From Arsenophonus sp052174455 (GTDB lineage Bacteria > Pseudomonadota > Gammaproteobacteria > Enterobacterales > Enterobacteriaceae), in the NCBI GenBank assembly GCA_052174455.1, contig JBQMRP010000030.1, positions 62,001 to 126,000 on the forward strand: a stretch of 64,000 nt of DNA, in the 5' to 3' direction. The position numbers and the translations under genes were made by a program. Below, in pieces: positions 44,841 through 55,808 of this stretch (positions within the stretch are counted from its first letter, which is position 1; every line of letters starts with the position of its first letter). The notes beneath the pieces were generated by a model. That model was not told the origin of the DNA. It saw only the letters and a list, made by a program, of their open reading frames with translations, and ran no database searches.

Positions 44841-45089
44841 TGATGATTTACATCAAGGACAGTAAGGTAATCTGATTTTATGTTTGATGCGAATAAAGTT
44901 CGTACATAACTAGAAATTTCTTTTGCTACTAGCAGATGAAAGCTGCAAAACCAAAATCGAATTTCTGCATAAAAACAATGATTTTAAAATAATTTTTATT
45001 AGCTAAGATGTTACGATTGTTGCGTAAATTATTCTGTTTCATTGGTTACTATTATTAGGATGTGTTCCGTTAGTATATTGGATGACAAC

Positions 45090-46260
45090 CTGGTTTTAGT
45101 GTAGGTAAAACTTATAATAGTGTTTCACTATTATATTTATTGACAGGGATTTGAGATTGAATATACTCTTCAATACTAGGTAGATTTAAAAAATATGCTT
45201 CACAAGTAAGACTAATTGAATGCCCACGTTCACCAGCGTGTCCAGTACATTATCAATACGATGAAAATAATCTTGATATCATCAAGCAGATCATAATTAA
45301 ATACATGAGTAACAGATGCAATATTTAAACCTCTGGTAGAAACATCTATTGTAACTAGGATATCTAAATGCCATTGAATTAACTGTTTAAGAATACGTAG
45401 TTGTTTTTTTTGTCTCGCATCCCTAATTAGTAACCCAATGTAATAACATTCAGAAAAAGATAAGCCAGAATATCTTCACAGCGATGTTTTGTATTAGAAA
45501 AGATTATGCCTTTTTCGAGGTATTCTTTTTCGATTAACGTTTGTAACAGACGCATTTTTTCTTCGTTAGAAGAATAGAAAAGTTCTTCTTTAATATGATG
45601 ACCTGTTTTAGGTTTTACTTTAATATATTCGGGATTTGATTCATTTGTTCAAATGCCAGTTTTTAATATGATAAAAAGTCTTTCGAAAAACAGTAAATTT
45701 AAGCATTGAGTGGCAAAATTGGTATTTGATGAAATAACTAATGAATGTCTTTAATAAAACTAAGATGATACATACGATCAGTCTCATCAAGTGCTTGTAC
45801 TTGAATAAGACCTAAATAAATGTAACCTTATTTAGTATAATTAATTAAGCGTATTATTTCTTGATAAGGATATCTATTTCTGTCTGGAGTGGATGTGGTT
45901 GTTCGTCGTAGCCATCATCACCATAAGCTAAACTCATTTTAAGTCTATTATAACGGTTAATTCTTTTGCATCGGTAAATATATCTAAACGGGTAATTGCC
46001 GTCTAAGAGTCATAATTAGCGCTCTGGGTTGATTAACTTAATGCTCTGAATTTGTTAGATGTATTAGTAAATAATAGTTGAGATAAGAGAAACTAATACC
46101 TTACTTGTTCCTATTTATGACTGTCTAGCAAAATTATGGTCTTTGACAGTAAAAGGCAATGTTAACGCCTTATATCGGTGTACAGTTATGAAAGTCTCTT
46201 TATTAAGAGATTCAATAACTTTAAGGTGTACAGCAAAATCTATGAATTTCTTTTATGTAA
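45090..46260 (-). pseudogene. rhlB: DEAD-box RNA helicase RhlB, decayed
   Basis: Minus strand. Conserved islands: DFHNCTPI near the start, NQPRALIM, KTGHHIKEELFYSSNEEKMR (family [20 protein letters not shown]), IIFSNTKHRCED, RGHSISLTCE and LNLPSIEEYIQ. Stops and frameshifts intervene and the N-terminal ATP-binding part is badly eroded. RhlB unwinds RNA for the RNase E degradosome. Divergent from trxA, as in E. coli. Confidence 0.9.
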
Positions 46261-46399
46261 AATGTATTTTTACTTTTAATCTGTTAAAATTTTAGTTAAA
46301 GGTTATTTTATGAAAGAAGATTGTTTGAAATAAAGCAAACATGGTTAAATAATGTTAGTTTGAAATAAAATAAAATATTTATACTTAGGAGTATCCGCA

Positions 46400-46735
46400 A
46401 TGAGCGATAAAGTTATCCATCTATCTGATGGAAATTTTAATACAAAAATCCTAGAAGCAGTAAAGCCAGTATTAGTTGACTTTTGGGCAGAATGGTGTGG
46501 CCCTTGTAAAGTTATTATTCCTATTTTAAGCGAAGTTGCTGATGAATGTGCAGATAAATTGATCATCGGAAAATTAAATATTGACGATAACCCTGCAATA
46601 ACAGCTAAATATGGTATTCGTAGCATTCCTACTTTAGTCCTTTTTAAGGACGGTGAGATCCTTAATAAGCAAGTTGGTCTTTTATCTAAAACTCAATTAA
46701 AAGAATTTTTAGACAAAAACATAAAGTTTTCATAA
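46400..46735 (+). CDS. trxA: Thioredoxin 1
   Basis: Small dithiol oxidoreductase of the cytosol, electron donor to ribonucleotide reductase and other enzymes. 111 residues (E. coli 109). Active site AEWCGPCK (Cys at about 33 and 36), VDFWAEW before it, LNIDDNPAITAKYGI and cis-Pro IPTLVLFKDGE are all present. E. coli has GPCKMIAPIL; here it is GPCKVIIPIL. A ribosome-binding site AGGAG lies about 9 bases upstream. Divergent from dead rhlB; rho follows about 0.5 kb downstream. The antisense frame 46345-46626 is a shadow. Confidence 0.97.
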   Translation: MSDKVIHLSDGNFNTKILEAVKPVLVDFWAEWCGPCKVIIPILSEVADECADKLIIGKLNIDDNPAITAKYGIRSIPTLVLFKDGEILNKQVGLLSKTQLKEFLDKNIKFS

Positions 46736-47271
46736 AATTTAATAACAGACGTTTTAATCTAGGTTAAAAATTTTTAATTTGCTATTAGACGTCTGCTTCG
46801 AAGCATGATAATGTTAGCGCCACTACTTAATAAGTCTGGTATACGCGTTTATCTTAAATGTGTATATATTGAATATGTTATTGTATAGGCATATTCTTAT
46901 CTCTGGATAATTTCTATCCTAGAATGGTTTAAATTACATTGACTCTTATAGAAATAATTCTTTTAGACAGATAATTACTTTTATTATTTTCTTGGTGCTG
47001 TTGTGTAGGGCCTAGAAGTATAAGGTGAGATTTTTTATCATCTTTTAGATGATGCTTATAGTATTATTTTGTCTTTGCTGTATAAAGAATATCGTTTAAG
47101 GTAGTGGATTAATAAATTACTGCAACTATATAAATTTGCATCTAATGCTGATATCTTCATTAAAAACCGTTAAGGTTTTTGTATTTTTATTTAAATAAGC
47201 AATTAGAGATTGTTATATTATTTTATTAGTCATAGTTCAAAAATATACCCCGAGTTTAAGAACCCACCATT
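46736..47271. other. trxA-rho intergenic region
   Basis: About 0.5 kb without a gene. No intact rhoL leader peptide was found. The last bases before rho (AAGAACCCACCATT) keep the sequence found before rho in enterics, so the proximal leader used for Rho autoregulation may be partly retained. A TAAAAACCGTTAAGGTTTTTGT hairpin-like run lies near 47160-47180. Confidence 0.4.
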
Positions 47272-48531
47272 ATGAATCTTACCGAATTAAAAAATACGCC
47301 GGTATCAGAATTGATTACTCTTGGCGAAAGTATGGGGCTAGAGAATCTAGCTCGTATGAGAAAACAGGATATTATTTTCTCGATTTTGAAGCAACATGCA
47401 AAAAGTGGAGAAGATATTTTTGGTGATGGCGTGCTAGAAATTTTGCAGGATGGATTTGGATTCCTTCGTTCTGCAGATAGCTCTTATCTAGCAGGTCCTG
47501 ACGATATTTATGTTTCTCCTAGTCAGATTCGTCGTTTTAATTTACGAACAGGAGATACCATATCAGGAAAAATTCGACCTCCAAAGGAGGGAGAACGCTA
47601 TTTTGCTCTACTAAAAGTTAATGAAGTTAATTTTGATAAACCTGAAAATGCTCGTAGTAAAATCTTATTTGAAAATCTGACACCGTTACATGCTAATAAC
47701 CGTCTACGTATGGAGCGTGGCAATGGATCAACAGAAGATTTAACTGCTCGTGTTCTGGATTTGGCTGCACCGATTGGGCGTGGGCAGCGTGGTTTAATTG
47801 TTGCTCCACCAAAAGCAGGTAAAACCATGTTATTGCAAAATATTGCAGCTAATATTGCCAATAACTATCCAGACTGTGTTTTGAGAGTGTTGTTAATTGA
47901 TGAGCGACCAGAAGAAGTGACTGAAATGCAACGTCTAGTTAAAGGTGAGGTCATTGCATCAACCTTTGATGAACCTGCATCTCGTCATGTTCAGGTTGCT
48001 GAAATGGTAATAGAAAAAGCTAAGCGTTTAGTTGAACACAAAAAAGATGTTATTATTCTTTTAGATTCAATTACGCGTCTTGCTCGTGCTTACAATACAG
48101 TGGTTCCTTCCTCTGGAAAAGTATTAACAGGTGGAGTGGATGCAAATGCTTTACACCGTCCTAAACGTTTTTTTGGTGCTGCACGTAATGTAGAAGAAGG
48201 TGGAAGCCTAACGATAATTGCTACAGCATTAGTTGATACCGGTTCTAAAATGGATGAAGTGATCTACGAAGAGTTTAAAGGTACCGGAAATATGGAATTA
48301 CATTTATCGCGGAAAATAGCGGAAAAACGTGTTTTTCCGGCGATTGATTATAATCGTTCCGGTACTCGTAAGGAAGAATTACTATCCTTACCGGATGAAT
48401 TACAGAAGATGTGGATATTACGAAAAATTATTCATCCTATGGGTGAAATTGATGCAATGGAGTTTTTAATTAATAAATTAGCAATAACGAAGACGAATGA
48501 TGAATTTTTTGACTTCATGAAGCGTTCTTAA
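47272..48531 (+). CDS. rho: Transcription termination factor Rho
   Basis: Hexameric RNA-dependent ATPase that ends transcription at rut-containing sites. 419 residues, exactly the E. coli length. N-terminal helical and OB RNA-binding parts (MNLTELKNTPVSELI, QDGFGFLRS, DDIYVSPSQIRRFNLR), Walker A in APPKAGKTML (about residues 178-187), Walker B DVIILLDSITRLARAYNT, and the R-loop region KGTGNMELHLSRK. No break. A strong intrinsic terminator follows, isolating it from the dead ECA locus. The antisense frame 47598-47861 is a shadow. Confidence 0.98.
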   Translation: MNLTELKNTPVSELITLGESMGLENLARMRKQDIIFSILKQHAKSGEDIFGDGVLEILQDGFGFLRSADSSYLAGPDDIYVSPSQIRRFNLRTGDTISGKIRPPKEGERYFALLKVNEVNFDKPENARSKILFENLTPLHANNRLRMERGNGSTEDLTARVLDLAAPIGRGQRGLIVAPPKAGKTMLLQNIAANIANNYPDCVLRVLLIDERPEEVTEMQRLVKGEVIASTFDEPASRHVQVAEMVIEKAKRLVEHKKDVIILLDSITRLARAYNTVVPSSGKVLTGGVDANALHRPKRFFGAARNVEEGGSLTIIATALVDTGSKMDEVIYEEFKGTGNMELHLSRKIAEKRVFPAIDYNRSGTRKEELLSLPDELQKMWILRKIIHPMGEIDAMEFLINKLAITKTNDEFFDFMKRS

Positions 48532-48558
48532 AATGCTCATTGTTTAATGATTAACTGA

Positions 48559-48600
48559 AAAGCGTCATTTTTATATGACGCTTTATTTTATTCTTTTTTT
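48559..48600 (+). terminator. Intrinsic terminator after rho
   Basis: A perfect 10-bp stem, AAAGCGTCAT (48559-48568) with ATGACGCTTT (48575-48584), a six-base loop TTTTAT, then a T-rich tract to 48600. It lies 28 bases after the rho stop. Confidence 0.9.
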
Positions 48601-48656
48601 ACTATATAAAAGTGTCTAATTTGATAAAGATTTTGTTTATTAATAAGAGGTGTCGA

Positions 48657-49795
48657 AATGATAGAAGTATTTTATTATTCTTATTAATACATATACTCTA
48701 ACTTAAAGTAGAGCTATAGTCTTTCCATGGAAATGGAAAGAGCGAATGATTTCTAAAAAAAATATAAGATAATAAATACTATGCATATAGTCGATCACTA
48801 ATCGACGTTTTCTTGTTTTCTACAATTTCATATTTTTTGCAAGAGAGTGCCAAAAACTTTTGGTTTAGTAGATGAATTTAGTTACCGAAAAAACACTAGG
48901 GAGAATTTTCTCTGGATGGAAGAATTGTGTTTTTTAGTATTGGATTTATATTTATTGGAGCATTAGATGATCGCTTTGATATTACCCTTAAAGTTCGGGT
49001 AACTGTTCAAGCAATTGTTGTGGTAGTGGCATGATTTATTTTGCCGATCTATCGTTAGATAACTTAGATTATTTTTCAGGCTAATGGTAAGTAATATTGG
49101 GGAATTTAAGTTATTTAGTAACGTTATTTATTGTTTGGGGCGTAGTTAATGCTTTTAACATGATTGATGGTATTTGATGATCTGCTTGGTTATCTTTATT
49201 GTATCTACCTTTGTCTTATTAGGCATTTTGTTTTATCAAAATAGCAATATGGTATTAATTTTTTTTGTGTTTTTTCTGTTATTTCTGTCATTCTTTCTTA
49301 TATATTATTGAATTTAGGTTTATTAGAAGAACATTATAAAGTGATTATAGAAATGTGGTAGTACATTAATTAGTTTTTACTATTCTTTGGTTGCTGTTGA
49401 TGTTGATACAAGATGAGCAATCTTCAATTAAGTCAGTGACTGCCCTTTAGATTATTATTATTTTTCTGATGAAGAAAAATGCTATCATGTATTGATGACT
49501 GCATAAAGAAATGAGTTATTTTACCAGATAGACAATATATTATCATTTAATTATTCTTCAGGTTTTATTTCAAGTTAAGACTTTATCTTGATGACTTTGA
49601 TAGCAGTTGTTTTTAGAAACAATAGGTATGTTCGGTAAACGTTCAAGTTTTATTACTAAATGGTGATATTGGAATTATTTTTTCTTATATTTTCTTATCC
49701 TATTGATATTATATTAGATATGCTTGGAAGGTGGCGCGTTTTGAAAATGCGTTAAACCTCGGATTCAGTATATAGAAAAATAAATAACAGAAATG
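48657..49795 (+). pseudogene. wecA: UDP-GlcNAc:undecaprenyl-phosphate GlcNAc-1-P transferase WecA, decayed
   Basis: First gene of the ECA locus, after rho as in enterics. Islands include FIGALDDRFDI (family VFIGALDDRFDIS), VWGVVNAFNMIDGI (AVWAAINAFNMVDGI, with the catalytic Asp motif), YIILLNLGLLE (YIMLNLGILG) and LPDRQYI (SPDRQHIHH). Stops and frameshifts are dense. Loss ends lipid I synthesis for ECA and for any WecA-primed O antigen. Confidence 0.85.
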
Positions 49796-49899
49796 TTTAA
49801 AGAAATTTTATATTAGTAATAAAGTTAGAAATATAACTTAAACCTAATTCTCATTATTAATTTGTTGAGTATTGATTAGATATTAGAAGTTTATTTTGC

Positions 49900-50940
49900 G
49901 CGTTATGGTAGAATAAATATGGATTATCTTTTTTTAGTATTTATTTTTATAGCTGTTATATTGATTACTTCTTACATGAAGCCATAAAAATGGAATGATA
50001 ATGCTCTCACTGATTTACTCAAAGTTAATAATTTAGGTGGATATATTATTCCAACAGCAATTTTTGCGAAATTTGAATTCGCATATTAATGAAACATAAG
50101 ATAATCAATCGCTAATAATTTAAAATTAGGCTTATTAAGAATTTACTACTTAAATGAGTTTTTATGATGATCGGAAAAAATTTTTGTTAAATAGTGATTA
50201 TTATAAAACACATATGGAAGGAATACTAAGGATTATTCTGCATTACTTAATGAGTTAATTGATAATATTCAATTCACTTCAAAAAATGATAACAAGATAG
50301 TTAATGATAATGTTAAGTTATTAACTAAATCAGCTTCTGATGCAAACTAATTACTATGTGAATATAATTTTTGCTAAAAAGAAAGTTAGTTTTAATGTTA
50401 ATGAACAGATTAAAGACGTTTAGGGGAAAAGCAAAAAAACAGTCTTTAAAAGTATTAATTAAATGTTAGGAAATTCTACAAATACAAATTATGAATGGCA
50501 TTTAAATTAACCTACAGCAATCGTTAAAAGTTACACAAAAGCAAGGTATTTCACATATTAAAGTTGATTTACCTATCGATTAGTTACCTGATTTAAAAAT
50601 ATTTCTATTAAGTACTTCTTTATTACAAGTGCAAATTAAAATATTACAGGAAATAGAGTTTAATTATGATTTAATCATAATTAAAATATAGTGATTTTAG
50701 TAACATTAAATCTTGAATTGATCTCGAGAATAATTTTGAACTTATAAATATTTAAACAGCAGAAGATCCCGTTAAAGAATGGGATCAACTCTCCGTTTAG
50801 GATTAATGATGGTTATTTTCGAATGATTGGTATTCTAAGTGGTATAGACATGACTTTGCCAAGACGCAATATCTAATAATTTGTTAATATGTATAGTTAT
50901 AAAGGACTTCAACAAATTATCAATATGTTGAAAATAAAAT
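49900..50940 (+). pseudogene. wzzE: ECA chain-length regulator WzzE, decayed
   Basis: Located after wecA. Near 50010-50080 it reads LKVNNLGGYI and QQQFLRNLNSH in neighbouring frames, matching NMLGGYYSQQQFLRNLDVRS of WzzE. Downstream traces are weak. Broken by stops; borders are approximate. Confidence 0.65.
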
Positions 50941-51019
50941 CAATATTGATGATATATTTTTATACTAAATAAGATTAACATAAAAAAGTCACTATAAAGG
51001 TGTTGACTGTTTTAGTGTT

Positions 51020-52119
51020 TGTTCTGAAGTCATAAAATGACTTAGCTATCACATGCTTTGATATACGATGAGGTTTTTGAATCGAAAGTTCGCATAACTG
51101 TTCAACATAGCAGTAGCTATAGGTCAGTTATTACACCTTTTTGAAATTATACCTGATTATAATTTAGATATTATGATATCGGAACAAAATTTAACTAATA
51201 TTACTGTCCTATTCTTGAAGGAATTAAATCAGTATCTTTATCTTTTAAACTTAAAGCGGTATTAGTTTATAGTGACATACGGTAACCATTATGGTAACTA
51301 TCTGGCTATCTTTTATCAGTGTATTCTGGTTAATTATGTTAAAGCAGGATTGCTTACCGGCAAATTATATTATCCTTGGATAGGAAAAGAAGATCGTAAA
51401 ATTTCAGTTATCTGGAAAAGTGTTGCTTTTCACCTATCAAATATTCACAAAATTTACAGGATGAATCCATCCCTTCTCATCGTATTTTTTTGCTGACAAT
51501 ACCGTAACAGGATGCATTGTCCTGGGTTCATAATAAATTTTTGAATGATACCACAATACGAGCAAGTCTTTTGCTATCCAAAATCTTTTTCTTGACCAAA
51601 AATAAAAAAAATGCTGTTAATTACAGGATATATCGATGAGAAAGTTTTAGTAGTAGGTTTGAACATATTTATCATGAATTAGCTGAATTGCTAAAAATTA
51701 TACTGATATTTAAATTGTCTATTTAGTTTATCTTAATCCTAAGATCAGTGTACCAGTGCAACGCATGTTTCAGGCTATTAATAATATAATTTTAATTAAT
51801 CTAAAGGATTAATTACCTTTCATTCATTTAATGAATACCGATTATTTTATCCTGATAGATTTAGGTGGTATTCAAGAAGAAGATATAACTTAAGGCAAGC
51901 CGATTGGTTGATAATGCCTGAATATTACCGAGCTACCTGAAGTGTTTGAAACTGGTAAGGTATGTTTAAGTGAGTACATAAACAGAATAAATTATTCAAA
52001 CGATAACACAATTACTAACATATGAGGATTTTTACCAAAAAATAAACCAAGCTCATAATCTTTATGGTGATGGTAAAGCTTGCCATCGAATTCTTGAAGC
52101 ATTGAAACAAATCAAGTGA
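51020..52119 (+). pseudogene. wecB: UDP-GlcNAc 2-epimerase WecB, decayed
   Basis: Islands: IIPDYNLDIM (family IVPDYDLNIM), VTYGNHYGNYLAIFYQ (VHGDTTTTLATSLAAFYQ), VKAGLLTGKLYYPW (VEAGLRTGDLYSPW), DLGGIQEE near 51860 (DSGGIQEEAP, the active-site stretch) and a terminal RILEALKQI near 52100. The 74-codon open frame 51272-51496 is an internal piece, not a gene. Dead. Confidence 0.85.
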
Positions 52120-52121
52120 TA

Positions 52122-53147
52122 TTATGTGTTTTGAAACTATTTCTGTTATTGGTTTTTTTAGATTAAATTGGATTAACAACCGTTTCCTCTTTCTCTTCTT
52201 AGCAGAAATAAATTAATTTGGGTTATGATGTTAACAAACATACTGTTGATATGATTAATTAAGATAAAATTTATAGTTTTGAACTAGATTTAGATAAAAC
52301 AGTAAAAATAGACTGTAGAAGTTGCCTATTTAAAAGCGTTAACTACACCCCAAAAGGCAGATCTGTTTTTAATTGTGTTATTCACCGTTTAAAGACAGTT
52401 AAAATCTTATCTCTCTCATATTATATGAGAGGCAGAATTAATATCACCATTCTTGAAAGAAGTAATTTGATTATTCTAAAGTTTACTTCACTGCTTGGAG
52501 TAACTAAAAGGATTACACAGCAAATAGCAGCTATGCAATCTAATCTGATATTTCCACAGAAATAGGCTGAAAATTTAGATATTGATATTGTTTATTGTCC
52601 TTAACGGTTTTTATTAGGCGACATTATGGTTGAGTTGATCGAAAATATTCGGTTATGCTGATATGATGATGGAATCATCTCAACAAGTAAGGATAAAGTA
52701 TAGCATTTTATTTATTAGTAAAAGTATGATCACTAATTCTAAAATAGCTGAATATATAAATTTATAGCAAGCTAACTTAGGTTGCTATCAGGGTTAAGAC
52801 AGTATTAGCCGGTTGTTTAATCGAGATGGATAAGTGAGAAAATAAAATTAAAGTTACGTATTTGGTATTAGTTTTAAACCAGATATTGATAATTTACGAG
52901 AAAGTCTCACTATACAAATTATTAAAATAATTATTAATTGACATATTGGTACCAATCATGTATTAGAACCTAATATTAATTAGTTGCTAAAGGTATTAAG
53001 GTCTTTGCAATTGATTTTTACTGTAAGAGTTGTTATTACTAATGCAAATATTATTTTGTTGTTAGTAGATTATAAATAATTTAATCTGATTAATACTAAA
53101 CAAATTCGATAAAATTAGTAGTTAATACTAAAGAAGTGTGGCGTTGA
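52122..53147 (+). pseudogene. wecC: UDP-ManNAc dehydrogenase WecC, decayed
   Basis: Begins CFETISVIGFF (family FATISVIGLGYIG; the Gly-rich motif is broken). Later YCP-R stretch near 52600, and the C-terminus NTKEVWR with stop TGA at 53145-53147 (family DAKGVWR). The remnant is about 235 nt shorter than an intact gene (about 1260 nt), so there are internal deletions as well as stops. Confidence 0.8.
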
Positions 53148-54222
53148 AACGTATTTTAATTACTTATCTATCTGTCTTTATCGGTTTGAGAGTTATTTAT
53201 GATATTATTGAATATACTAATGATAATGTATTAGTTGTTAATAGTTTGATTTATCCTAACAATATAGGATTATTAGTATCAGTGAGAGGAAAACCCTTGC
53301 TATATGCTTTTTCTCAAATAAATATTTATAATAGATATGCGTTTAATAAAATTTTCAGAAATATTAACCTAATGCCTATTAGAAATTTAGCAGCAGAAAA
53401 TTATATCGATTGATCGATCAAAAGATCAATCTATCTTTAATAGAAAATCAATATTGTTAGTACTTAATTTATTGGAGGCAACTTGTAATTATTGAAATCA
53501 TTTAAGCCGAAAAATAATTATTTTTATTTTTTCTTATATCTACTGATAATGATGGTTTATGGTGATCTTCATGTAACTTGAAGATCATTTACAGAAATAG
53601 CCTATTATTCATCGCAAGTAGCCCCACTTTTATTCAGTTTTAAAGGTTTTCAAGTGATCATTTAGTCATATCCTGGCATCGTATTTATGGATTACTAATA
53701 CTGGTAACTAATTATTTAAATAATAATGAGTATTATCATACTATCCTGAAAATTAATTCCTTTGATGATTTTGAGCGTGATATCCGATAAATCATTGCCT
53801 ATTTATGGTTAAGATGAATAAGTAGGTGATTTCCTGTATGTTGAAGATCACATACCCGTGCATTACATTTAGTTATTATTCAAGCGGATGTAGTTAAGAC
53901 TTGTAATGTTGCTGGCCATAATGAAAATGAAATATTGATGTGGTAAAATAATTAGTGTATTCTAAAAGAATAATGTCCGATTAAGTTCTGAAGGAATAAC
54001 TAACTATCGTGATTTAATTACCTATTTCATAATCATCTAGGTAATAATATATATTATGCTATTGATGCTTGCAAAATAGAACAAGAATTAGGATAAAAGC
54101 CAAAAGGTAGCTTTAAATTAGATATTTATAAAACCGTTGAATGGTATTTTAGCAATAAAACTGCTTGCACCCTTCTATGAAATGATTCGTATCCAGGTGA
54201 ACGTTTAGAAATTGCAACATAA
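53144..54222 (+). pseudogene. rffG: dTDP-glucose 4,6-dehydratase RffG, decayed
   Basis: A TTG replaces the ATG, overlapping the wecC stop. The first 90 codons are still open and read LKRILIT, DNVLVVNSLIYPNNIG (family DAVVVVDKLTYAGNL) and NLAAENYID (HLAAESHVD), but the Rossmann motif GGAGFIG has become YLSVFIG. Later parts hold stops; YCYNEV-type and TVEWYF traces occur, and the end GERLEIAT (GERLGLKG) is at 54222. Confidence 0.8.
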
Positions 54223-54238
54223 TAGATAACGAGGAAAG

Positions 54239-55100
54239 GTGATAAAAGATATTGTTTTTACTGGTAGTTCTGGAACTAATTTATACCCCCTATTATACAA
54301 GGTGTGGGTCTTCTAAACAACCTGTTACTTATATAACAAGCCGATGATTTACTATCCGCTTTTAGAACTAAAAGTGGATAGTATTAGAGAAATATTAATT
54401 ATTTTCCACATCTGAAGATCTACCTGATTATCAGCGTTTACTTTATGACGATAAAGTTTTTTAGTATTCATTTTAGTTATTCCGTACAAATCCTGCTCAG
54501 ATGAGTTAGCGCAGGCATTTTTAATCGGTAAAATTTTATAGGTGATAATGCTTTCTGTTTTATGTTAGATCAAAAATATTTATTTTTGATAGGCTTTTTA
54601 GCCTTAAATTGAAATTGAAGTTTTGCTCGTTAATCAAGAGCAACAATTATTGCATATTAGGTGATGCATTTTAAATGTTTTAAGGTAGTTGAATTTAATG
54701 AACAGTTTAAATTATCTTCTATTAAAGGAAGGCCCAGCAACCTAAAATTAATTGGTCGGTTACTGGTATCTATTTTATGATAATTAAATAATTAATAATA
54801 TTAAACAAATTAAATTCACTACATAGTGAGCTTGATATTATCTGTATGAATTGAACATATCTTGATTGTGATGAGCTAAAATTTAGCTATTAGGTCACGG
54901 ATTTGTCTGGCTAGATTACTGATACTGATCACAGCTTAATTTAAGCGAGTACGTTTGTGTAAACCATTAAGAAACAGTATGAATTTAAATCGCTTATTTG
55001 GGAGAAATTATCTGGCGTAACAGTTGGTTAACGAATGAACAGATAGAAAATCAGCAGAAAACTGGCATAAATTAATTATGATGAATAATTACAGAATTTT
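54239..55100 (+). pseudogene. rffH: Glucose-1-phosphate thymidylyltransferase RffH, decayed
   Basis: Reads IKDIVFTGSSGTNLYPL (family MKGIILAGGSGTRLHPI), YNKPMIYYPLLEL (YDKPMIYYPLSVLM) and REILIIF (REILIIT), then frame is lost. It would make dTDP-glucose for RffG and WecE. Multiple stops and frameshifts. Confidence 0.8.
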
Positions 55101-55797
55101 TTTTTGCACGCTGACCAAATTAAACATTCAAATACTCAGTTAGAAAAGTAATTTTTTAAGCGTAAAATTACCAAATTATATTTTGTATTCAATGCGCCAA
55201 TTGCTTCATTAAGACAATTTGTCGACTAAGACATTATGTAAGTTAAAATTGCTACCGCGGATACTGAATTGATTGATGTAACGTTAGATATGGGTTTTAA
55301 CTGGTAGAAAGCGAAGAAGTCAGATTTTTATCTAATATGGCTAGTAGGGTAAAATCATAATTTAGATCTAGATGTGGCGATTAAAAATATTGAAAAATTA
55401 AAAAGTATTTTGCAGATACAGCTTTTCATATAGCCGTTTTCGCCTGCCCTAGTATCATTGATAGATACTACTCGTTTTTATTCTATTTGATTTGAAAAGT
55501 CATTAAATGTACTTTTGATGATCTTTGTTTATTAGTTAATAATAGGTAAGGAATATTATGGTTTTCTCACCATCAGGAAACTTCTAGTTGAAAATAAGCA
55601 CGTGTTAGTTTATTAGATATAGCTTTAACCCATCAGGGAAAAGTAGTTGGTAAATAATTATTAACAGTAGTATGCAAATAGTGTAAGCAGCAAGGAGTGT
55701 AGAGATTAAGGATAGAAACTCAAATTAGTAACATTGTTTGTATGTATCTGTATTCGCAGATGGGTGCACAAATTGGAAGTACAGCTCATTAGTTCTA
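55100..55797 (+). pseudogene. wecD: dTDP-fucosamine acetyltransferase WecD, decayed
   Basis: Between rffH and wecE. APIASLRQF near 55192-55220 (family DIPALRQLAS) and, just before wecE, NIVCMYLYSQMGAQIGSTAH (family [20 protein letters not shown]) are recognisable; most of the rest is degraded. The last stretch runs into the spacer before wecE and explains the open frame that appears to extend wecE upstream. Confidence 0.6.
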
Positions 55798-55808
55798 TTG
55801 AGGATGAC

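Noticed and set aside
53138..53413. 91-codon open frame as a small novel protein
   Set aside because: It is the rffG N-terminus with a destroyed Rossmann motif and lost ATG.
55734..55808. 25-residue N-terminal extension of wecE
   Set aside because: It corresponds to the wecD tail; family alignment and the GAGG ribosome-binding site place the start at 55809.
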